In this document: in pieces, positions 57,877-64,000 of the stretch | Layout: every line of letters starts with the position of its first letter | How positions within the stretch are numbered: the stretch's first letter is position 1 | Source of the DNA: Acrocarpospora pleiomorpha | GTDB lineage: Bacteria > Actinomycetota > Actinomycetes > Streptosporangiales > Streptosporangiaceae | Direction: 5' to 3' | Length of the DNA stretch: 64,000 bases | Assembly (NCBI RefSeq): GCF_009687885.1 | Contig: NZ_BLAF01000006.1 | Span: 59,090 to 123,089 of the forward strand | Program-made: the position numbers and the translations under genes | Notes under the pieces: model-generated | What the model was told of the DNA's origin: nothing | Database searches by the model: none | What the model saw: only the letters and a program-made list of their open reading frames with translations

Positions 57877-60720
57877 TCAGTTGAGTGTGGGGACTTCGCC
57901 GCAGTCTGCTCGGTTGACGGTGACGCCGGGTAGGCCCTCGGTCCAGCGGGTTGTGATCTCGGTCAGGGTGGTGGCTTCTGGTGGCGTGTGGCCGAGGCCT
58001 ATCGCGAAGCGGGTCAGGTTGGGGCCGGTTTCGAATGGGCGGGGCCAGGCGTGGACGTCTGAGGATCCCGCGCGTTCGAGGGCGGCGATGAGGGCTCTCA
58101 TTCGGCCTCGGGCTTTGCCCGTCTCGCCGTTGATCGTCACGATTGCCCAGGCCGCGTGGCGTCGGTGCATGGGCGGTGGCGAGAGTAGCTCGTCGGTGCC
58201 GGTTGTTTCCCAGGCGCGATAGAGCTCTTGGGTCAGTAGGTCGCGTCCGTTCATGGTCACCTGATCGCTGCATGGGCGTACAGGGGCGGTTGGAGTCATG
58301 ATCTGCACGGGAGCGTCGGAGAAAGCTGCTTGATCAAGGGTGATCGGCTCACGCCAGTCCCATGCGGCCCAGGTAGCGAAGAACGTGCGCAGCAGGTCGT
58401 CCGATGGGAGATCGGGCGTCTCGCGTACCGTCTGGGCCGCAAGGATGGTCCAGGCCAACCCGGAAAGCCCGCCGAACGGAGCTGAGTCCAGCCCTCTGGC
58501 CCGTGCCCACGCCTTCACCTGGCGAGCAAGCCCGACAAATCCGGATTGATTCTCACCGACCGCAGCAAGGATCGCGTCCGCGTCACTAACCGCACTCAAC
58601 GCGATCGCGGAACCCTCATCCAACTCACCCCGACGAGAAACCGCCGCCTCAGGGGCGATATCCCCAACCCCGACAACAACCAGATCGATCTCCAAATCCG
58701 CCACTCGCATCCGCAGCCCCGGCACGCGCGCACCCACTACCCGCCGCATCCCCTTCACCTGCGGAAACGCCTCCACCACACGCGCCTCCACCCGCTCAAG
58801 ATCGACCACCCCAGGCAGCGCCACGACCAGATCCAGATCCGCCCCAGCCAGCTCACACCCCAACCGCCGCGACCCGACAACATGAACCACCCCATCCCCC
58901 AGACAATCCCGAACCCGCGCCACGACCTCCTCAACCCGCAGTTCCCGATGAATGTCCGGCACGGGCGGCTCATTGATCCACCGCAGCTCACCGCTACCCA
59001 GAGCGATGGCCGCGCGGGGCCGCATGGGCTCGTCGGCCCGGCGAGAAAGCAGAACTATTTCGCCGACGTGGGCGGACATGGGGTTAAGGCGAGGATGGCG
59101 GTCGGGGTTGCGGGCTTTGGCCAAGGTCAGATGGGGGGTGAAGGTCTCGTGGTGGGCTTGGTGGGTGGGGAAGGCGCGTGCGAGGGCGTGGTGGAGGGCG
59201 GCCCATGATTCGGGGGCGCCTGGGTTGAGCCAGATTGTGGTGTTGTCGCGGTGGTGGAAGGTGCCGATGCCGTGGAGGAGGGCGGTGAAGGGGGCGGTTG
59301 TGGAGGCTGCGGTTGTGAGGAGGGGGGCGGCTGCTTCGAATGAGGATTCTGGGATAAATCCTGATATCAGGGTGACGTGGGGTGGCCAGCGGTCGATTTG
59401 TGGATCATGTTTGGTGCGGATTTCCTGGATGGGGGGCCAGAGTTCCTTCGGAGGGATCCAGACGATCGCCGTTCGGGCGGTTGATGGCGTAGCTGGGGTG
59501 TTCTGGCCAGGTGTCCATGTGTGCGCTCCAGTGGTGGCTTCTGCCCTTGTGTGTGCTCTGGAGGTGATGCCTGGCTGGGCGTGCGCTATGGAGGTGGTAT
59601 CTAGCCGTCTGTGCGCTTCGGAGGGGGTGTTCTGGTCGATGGTGATGTCTACGGCGAGGCCGTAATGGTCGGAGATGAACAGGTTGTCGTTGGTTGCGGG
59701 GGAGTCGCCTAGGAGGGTGGCGGTGGTTGGGGTCAGGGCGGGGCTGCGGAGTAGTACGCGGTCTATTCGGGCGGGGCGGCCGCCGAGGGACTGGATGGCG
59801 GCCAGGGGGTTCTTGGTGGGGTCGAAGGTTGGGGTTTTGTCGGAAGGGCCGTGGACTTCGGTCCAGGCGTCGCGCATGGTGAGGGCTTTTTCGGGGTGGC
59901 CGTCGTCGTTGAAGTCGCCGATCAGGATCAGGTCGGCGTCCACGGGGAGCAGGCCTTCGGCGATGGTGGCGACTTCTGATTCGCGTTTGGCTGGGCCGTT
60001 CTGGGCGTAGTCGCTGGTCAGATGGGTGGTGGCCAGCACGACAGGGCCGGTGGCGAGTTCGAGGGTGATGGCGGAGAGGGCTTTGTAGGGGCCGTAGGCG
60101 TGGATGCCCGCTTCGCGGACCGGTAGGCGGCTGAGCAGGAGAAGTTTGTTCTTGGCGATGTTGTCGGCGCAGAGGGTGTAGCTGTCACGGATCCACGGGA
60201 TGCTCTGGATGAGGTCGAGTAGTTCGGCTTCGACCTCCTGGAGCGCGATGATGTCGGCGTCGGCTTGCTCCAGGGCATCGACCAGGAGCGGTCTGCGGCG
60301 GGCCGTTTCGATCCGGTCGCTGAAATACCGATCCCAAAGGGTGTTCCAGGTCAGAACGCGCAGTGTCGTCGGTGGCCAGGCGACCGGGACGGGTTCCGCT
60401 GGAGTCCAGCCCGCATTCGCATCCCAGGAGAGCGACGTCGCCGCCGTGAAGAACGGCGCGTTCAGCTTGCGGGGATCCTGGGCCCGACCGGCCGACGAAG
60501 TATTGACCACATCCAGCCCGCTCGCCCGATCCCACACCGTTTCGCCGTCCGCTTCGACGAACATGACCCGATGCCACGGGATATCCCCACCCGGGACGAA
60601 AGCGGGCAACGGCACCCGTTTAGGGGCGGCTCCGCGCACATTCACCCCGAGCACGAAACGCGCCGGGTCGAACCGCGGATCCCACCGGATCTGGTGGTAG
60701 ATCTCCTCGCTTGTGCGCAT
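57877..60720 (-). CDS. Multidomain RNA repair protein: MJ1316/DUF504 - EEP phosphatase - 2H phosphoesterase - nucleotidyltransferase
   Basis: The protein has 947 residues in four parts. Residues 1-75 are an MJ1316/DUF504 domain (EIYHQIRWDPRFDPARFVLG), thought to recognise RNA cyclic-phosphate ends. Residues about 118-362 are an endonuclease/exonuclease/phosphatase domain with N126, E162, D269-N271 (GDFND) and S350-D351-H352. A linker rich in Ala/His/Thr follows (365-415). Residues about 416-575 are a 2H phosphoesterase with HVTL (448) and HLTL (530). Residues about 588-947 are a poly(A)-polymerase-like nucleotidyltransferase with G616-S617 and D628xD630. It starts 2 bases after the ligase-kinase stop. 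Together they can heal, elongate and seal broken RNA. Confidence 0.85.
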   Translation of the reverse strand: MRTSEEIYHQIRWDPRFDPARFVLGVNVRGAAPKRVPLPAFVPGGDIPWHRVMFVEADGETVWDRASGLDVVNTSSAGRAQDPRKLNAPFFTAATSLSWDANAGWTPAEPVPVAWPPTTLRVLTWNTLWDRYFSDRIETARRRPLLVDALEQADADIIALQEVEAELLDLIQSIPWIRDSYTLCADNIAKNKLLLLSRLPVREAGIHAYGPYKALSAITLELATGPVVLATTHLTSDYAQNGPAKRESEVATIAEGLLPVDADLILIGDFNDDGHPEKALTMRDAWTEVHGPSDKTPTFDPTKNPLAAIQSLGGRPARIDRVLLRSPALTPTTATLLGDSPATNDNLFISDHYGLAVDITIDQNTPSEAHRRLDTTSIAHAQPGITSRAHTRAEATTGAHTWTPGQNTPATPSTARTAIVWIPPKELWPPIQEIRTKHDPQIDRWPPHVTLISGFIPESSFEAAAPLLTTAASTTAPFTALLHGIGTFHHRDNTTIWLNPGAPESWAALHHALARAFPTHQAHHETFTPHLTLAKARNPDRHPRLNPMSAHVGEIVLLSRRADEPMRPRAAIALGSGELRWINEPPVPDIHRELRVEEVVARVRDCLGDGVVHVVGSRRLGCELAGADLDLVVALPGVVDLERVEARVVEAFPQVKGMRRVVGARVPGLRMRVADLEIDLVVVGVGDIAPEAAVSRRGELDEGSAIALSAVSDADAILAAVGENQSGFVGLARQVKAWARARGLDSAPFGGLSGLAWTILAAQTVRETPDLPSDDLLRTFFATWAAWDWREPITLDQAAFSDAPVQIMTPTAPVRPCSDQVTMNGRDLLTQELYRAWETTGTDELLSPPPMHRRHAAWAIVTINGETGKARGRMRALIAALERAGSSDVHAWPRPFETGPNLTRFAIGLGHTPPEATTLTEITTRWTEGLPGVTVNRADCGEVPTLN

Positions 60721-60722
60721 GG

Positions 60723-62423
60723 TCAATCCTCCCCGTCGAGGGTTCCGGCTGTGTCGAGTACGGTCCCCTCCTCCCCGATGTACCAGATCCGGTGTGCTTC
60801 GCCCGGAAATGGAGGCCCAAAGCGCCGAAGCTGGCTGGTGAGCACGTTCGCGGGGACGGGGTACGGGCGATTGGCGTTGCGCCGCACGACCACGTCATCG
60901 CGAACCAGCATGACCGCATAAGTCGTCAACGCGTCCCGGCGCTGGGCCGCTTTCAGAAGCACCGAACGCTGGCGGCGATTCAGCGCGGTGGCGTCCCAGA
61001 TGACCGTTCCGCCACCGGCGAGGAGCGTGTCCAGCCGCCGCAGGGCGTCACGGTAAACAGCGGCGTTGGCCTGCTGATCCGAGCGTGACCCGCGGGCTTC
61101 GCGGAGATCGTCGAGTGAGACGATCGGGTCTCCGTGACCTGCGGCGAAGGTGCTCTTTCCACTGCCGGAAGGCCCGACGGTGACGATCAGCCGGGGGAAG
61201 TCGCCGGAAAGCCGGCGCCAGTTGCGCGCGATGCCTTCCTCGGCCGTGCTGACCCGTCCCATGGCGTACGCCTCCCGCGTCTCCGCCCAGCATCGGTCCG
61301 CGATGTCGCCCTTTCCGCCAAGCTTTTCGCGCAGACCCGTACGCAATGCCGCGAAGGGTGCTTCGCCGAGGAGGCCGGAGTCTTCGGTGTGGAGTTCTGA
61401 CCATTCGACCTGTTCGCGGGCTTCCCGGGTGGTTGCGACTGTGGCGGCGATCGCGTGGAGGATTTCCAGGTCGGTGGCGAAGGCCAGCCGTACCAGGCCG
61501 GAGCGGCGGGATTCGTCCGGGAAAGGGTCGTGGAGTTTGGTGTGCAGGCCGACGAGGTCGGCGATGCGTCGGGCGAGGGGCATGCCGAGTGGTGCCACCA
61601 GGTGGGGGGCCAGCCAGGCTCGGCGGGTGGCGTGGAAGAGGGTCGCGAGGACTCCCGCCAGGCGGGCGTCGCCGGTGCGGCCCAGCAGGTCGAGCCGGGT
61701 GGAGATCTCGGTCAGGTCGACCGGTTCTGGGAGGTCTATCCCGGTCGCGGTGAGCAGGGCTTGGGCGTCCGGGGATGATCCTGATCGCAGGTCCCAGAGG
61801 GCGGCGGCCGGGCTCAGGCCGTTCTCGACGACGGGTGCGAGCATCCAGTGCGCGTCGGTTTGCACGTGGTTGGGGCGGACCCATTTGGCGACACGATCGG
61901 CGAATTCGTCGCGGGTGAAGGCGTCGGCGGTCCGTACGACATAGCCTTCCTGGCGAGTCTCGTCCAGGCGGAGAGCGTGCAGCGCCCGCTCGTCGAAGAT
62001 GCCACGCCAGAGGACGCGAGGTACGGGGATGCCGAGCTTTCTGGTGAAACGTACGGTCTGGTCCCAGTCCAGGCATTGGTTGCCGTTCCAGACGGAGAAG
62101 GCGTAGAACCAGCTTTCCAGGTCCTGGTAGGGGATCGAATGGCGGGCGAAGAGGTTTTCTCCGCAGATGCGCCAGCCTGGTGGGATTGATCGGGCTATCC
62201 GGGCGTGGAGGCTTTTGATCCACGTTCGGGAGGGGTGGTGTGCCGAATCCAGTGAGCGGGCGTGCAAGCCGTCGGAGTACATCGTCGTGTTCTCGCCGTC
62301 GAGTTTCTCGGTGACGACGATCTCGCGGCCTTCGAAGGCTGTCAGGCGGGGGATTCGGATGTCGTCGGTGACGGCACCCGGGGACCAGGGGAGGTGAGGG
62401 GTCCGGGGGTAGGGGATTCGCAT
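60723..62423 (-). CDS. RNA ligase-polynucleotide kinase fusion
   Basis: The protein has 566 residues. The N-terminal RNA ligase (about 1-210) has the nucleotidyl-lysine motif KLDGEN (K40), then RICGENLFARHSIPY, EGYVVRT and KWVRPNH, the order of Rnl2-like ligases. A helical middle (about 215-405) has no known domain. The C-terminal polynucleotide kinase has Walker A GPSGSGKS (417-424), SLDDLRE, and DATALNRRQR. The ATG at 62423 was chosen because GCAGGA lies 6 bases before it; ATG 62429 overlaps that site. It is the first gene of the operon; no promoter motif is recognisable upstream. Confidence 0.87.
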   Translation of the reverse strand: MRIPYPRTPHLPWSPGAVTDDIRIPRLTAFEGREIVVTEKLDGENTTMYSDGLHARSLDSAHHPSRTWIKSLHARIARSIPPGWRICGENLFARHSIPYQDLESWFYAFSVWNGNQCLDWDQTVRFTRKLGIPVPRVLWRGIFDERALHALRLDETRQEGYVVRTADAFTRDEFADRVAKWVRPNHVQTDAHWMLAPVVENGLSPAAALWDLRSGSSPDAQALLTATGIDLPEPVDLTEISTRLDLLGRTGDARLAGVLATLFHATRRAWLAPHLVAPLGMPLARRIADLVGLHTKLHDPFPDESRRSGLVRLAFATDLEILHAIAATVATTREAREQVEWSELHTEDSGLLGEAPFAALRTGLREKLGGKGDIADRCWAETREAYAMGRVSTAEEGIARNWRRLSGDFPRLIVTVGPSGSGKSTFAAGHGDPIVSLDDLREARGSRSDQQANAAVYRDALRRLDTLLAGGGTVIWDATALNRRQRSVLLKAAQRRDALTTYAVMLVRDDVVVRRNANRPYPVPANVLTSQLRRFGPPFPGEAHRIWYIGEEGTVLDTAGTLDGED

Positions 62424-62773
62424 GACCATTCCTGCGCGTACCGTACGTGACTGGATACTGGGCGGGATGGGTGCGAGGCAGAGAAGAACCCCGGGCGCGC
62501 TCCGCGTCGCGGCTGGTTGCAACCTGTCGACGTGGGTCGGCTGGACCAATGGCGGAGGATCCTGTCCTCGGCCGCCGACTGCCCGGGGTTCCGGTGTCTG
62601 TCTGGATTTACGCTGGTTGGCGCAATCCGGAGCTGGTCCGGTTCGCCAGTCCTAGCGGACAGCCACCTCGCTAGCCCAACTATGATCAACCATTGTTCGG
62701 ACCACCTCCTCTCTGCGTGATTCGCAGGCTATGCGAGCGCTCGCGAGTCGGGCAAGCGAATAAACTCGCTGCT
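62424..62773. other. Intergenic region between the RNA repair operon and the Fur gene
   Basis: These 350 bases are upstream of both divergent genes and must hold both promoters. No open frame looks like protein and no sigma-54-type GG-N10-GC promoter element (as before rtcBA in other bacteria) is recognisable. Confidence 0.4.
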
Positions 62774-63184
62774 ATGACCGAGACGTGGCATGAAGAACTG
62801 CGGGCCAAGGGATACAGGGTTACGCCGCAGCGCCAGCTCGTTCTGGAGGCGGTGAGCGCCCTCGGTCACGCGACCCCAGAGGACATCTGTGCCAAGGTCC
62901 AGCAAACCGCCCGGGGCGTGAACATCTCCACCGTCTACCGGACGCTCGAGCTCCTCGAAGAACTCGGCCTGGTCACGCACACCCACCTGAGCCACGGCGC
63001 CCCCACCTACCACCTGGCCGCCGACGCCGACCACGTGCACCTGGTCTGCCGAGGCTGCGGCGAAATTGTCGAAGCACCCCCTGGCCTGGTTCAGGGCATG
63101 GTGGACGGCCTGCGCACCGAACTCGGCTTCGACACCGACGTCCACCACCTCACAATCTTCGGCCGCTGCCGCGACTGCCGCTGA
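62774..63184 (+). CDS. Fur-family metal regulator
   Basis: The protein has 136 residues. The DNA-binding domain reads LRAKGYRVTPQRQLVLEAVS, then ARGVNISTVYRTLELLEELG. The metal sites are HTHLSHGAPTYHL, DHVHLVCRGCGE and a final FGRCRDCR with two CxxC zinc pairs. It could be a Fur, Zur or Nur type regulator; the ligand set alone does not decide. Nothing in the immediate neighbourhood is a clear target. Confidence 0.9.
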   Translation: MTETWHEELRAKGYRVTPQRQLVLEAVSALGHATPEDICAKVQQTARGVNISTVYRTLELLEELGLVTHTHLSHGAPTYHLAADADHVHLVCRGCGEIVEAPPGLVQGMVDGLRTELGFDTDVHHLTIFGRCRDCR

Positions 63185-63352
63185 CCTTGGCCTATCCTCT
63201 TAATGGGCGGCCGCCCGCTCCGTAGCCTGTGCCTTCCGCGTCACTAAGGCCTCTTCGTGACCTGCGTTCCTCAGTCCAGACACAGGCGCGCCGAGCCGTA
63301 ATTGGCTGCCCTCGGGCGCGGTCGGATGTCCGGTGGACATAGCCTTGGATGT

Positions 63353-64000
63353 ATGCGCAGCCCGTTGCTGAACACTCCCGGAGCCGTTCCCGCTCTTGCC
63401 CCTGACGACTCGGTGGCCGCCCACTACGGCGACCCGTATGCGGAACAACGCGCCCTGCTTCAGGGCACGGCACTGGTTGACCGCAGCAACCGCGATGTCC
63501 TTCGTATCTCGGGCGTCGATCGGCTGTCGTGGCTCAATGACCTGAGCTCTCAGAAGGTCGACAATCTTGCGCCCGGCACGGCTACGCAGACCCTGATCCT
63601 CGACCTCCAAGGCCGGGTCGAACACCATTTGACGCTGATCGACGACGGCAACGCCACCTGGATCCACGTGGAACCGGGCACTGGCACCGAACTGGCGACT
63701 TATCTCGAAAAAATGCGCTTCATGCTGCGGGTCGAGATCACTGACCTGACCGCCGAATACGCGGTCGTCTCCACCGCACCAACGCCAGCGCCCTCTGCGG
63801 CACCAGCGGCCAGTTCTTCCACGGGACCGGCGGCTGGGCCTTCTGCGGGTCCAGCGGGTGGGTCCTCCGCAGGCACGGACGCGGCTTCGGACGCGTCCCC
63901 TGGAGTGATCGCCCTCCGCGCTCTCGCCGAGAACACCCCCAGTGCGGTCGTCATCGGCACCGACCTTCTCGTCCCCCGCCCCGCCCTCACCACTGTGATC
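63353..64000 (+). CDS. YgfZ/GcvT-like folate-binding protein, 5' part
   Basis: At least 216 residues, running off the right edge. The GcvT-like domain is seen in AEQRALLQGTALVDRSNRDV, ISGVDRLSWLNDLSSQKVDN and LQGRVEHHLTLIDDG. YgfZ-type proteins support Fe-S cluster repair. Residues about 142-185 are an Ala/Pro/Ser/Gly-rich insert in the middle of the domain, absent from typical members. The conserved KGCYxGQE-type Cys motif would be beyond the window. Confidence 0.87.
   Translation, partial: MRSPLLNTPGAVPALAPDDSVAAHYGDPYAEQRALLQGTALVDRSNRDVLRISGVDRLSWLNDLSSQKVDNLAPGTATQTLILDLQGRVEHHLTLIDDGNATWIHVEPGTGTELATYLEKMRFMLRVEITDLTAEYAVVSTAPTPAPSAAPAASSSTGPAAGPSAGPAGGSSAGTDAASDASPGVIALRALAENTPSAVVIGTDLLVPRPALTTVI

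Noticed and set aside
1..64000. CRISPR array
   Set aside because: No regularly spaced 25-40-base repeats with unique spacers are present; the only recurring long repeats are the att cores over 1 kb apart.

Overview
The window is high-GC actinobacterial chromosome. Family markers support this: mycothiol synthase MshD, GlnR, the MurT/GatD pair, an F420-type luciferase-like monooxygenase, an ECF sigma/anti-sigma pair, and an actinobacterial integrative and conjugative element (AICE) with RepSA-, TraSA-, Xis- and Int-like genes. The overall gene mix resembles Streptosporangiales or Streptomycetales; that placement is inference.

Layout. 1-9.6 kb: a broken antitoxin with an intact RelE-like toxin, a peroxiredoxin remnant, then a minus-strand acyl-CoA catabolic cluster (two-domain TetR, SMP-30 hydrolase, acyl-CoA ligase, two acyl-CoA dehydrogenases, crotonase, LLM oxidoreductase) with a divergent Dabb protein. 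9.6-32.6 kb: a tandem array of elements at tRNA-Gly(CCC). The intact tRNA is at 32505-32575 and four copies of its 3' half lie at 10.78, 12.09, 13.21 and 14.34 kb. A truncated integrase fused by deletion to a LysR remnant marks the decayed left end. The largest segment (14.3-32.5 kb) holds an A+T-richer three-gene ABC-3C/Lamassu-like defence cassette, a minus-strand regulatory block (IMPase, ATPase-GntR fusion, GntR, XRE), and a complete AICE backbone (ABM protein, XRE, SCO3933-like, FtsK-type Tra, DUF2637, three tiny zinc-binding proteins, Rep, Xis, Int).

32.7-57.7 kb is core-like: dcd, a DUF47/PiT phosphate transport pair, mshD, a secreted 5'-nucleotidase, an IMPase paralogue with altered metal ligands, glnR, a MoaD-like sulfur carrier, a DUF2993 protein, an ECF sigma/ZAS anti-sigma pair, a thioredoxin, and a Cys/Arg-ending leader peptide ahead of DUF4395-rhodanese-DUF1416. 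These are followed by marR, a membrane protein, three secreted or membrane unknowns, a two-gene HerA-type ATPase system with a degenerate VirD4-like membrane partner, murT-gatD, DsrE, nitrobindin, DUF2470 and a GNAT protein. 57.9-62.4 kb is a two-gene RNA repair operon: an RNA ligase-polynucleotide kinase fusion, then a four-domain MJ1316/DUF504-EEP-2H phosphoesterase-nucleotidyltransferase protein. The window ends with a Fur-family regulator and the start of a YgfZ-like protein.

The three strongest candidates for unusual biology are the ABC-3C-like cassette, the RNA repair operon, and the HerA plus degenerate-VirD4 pair. All functional assignments come from reading motifs in the translated sequence; no database search was run.
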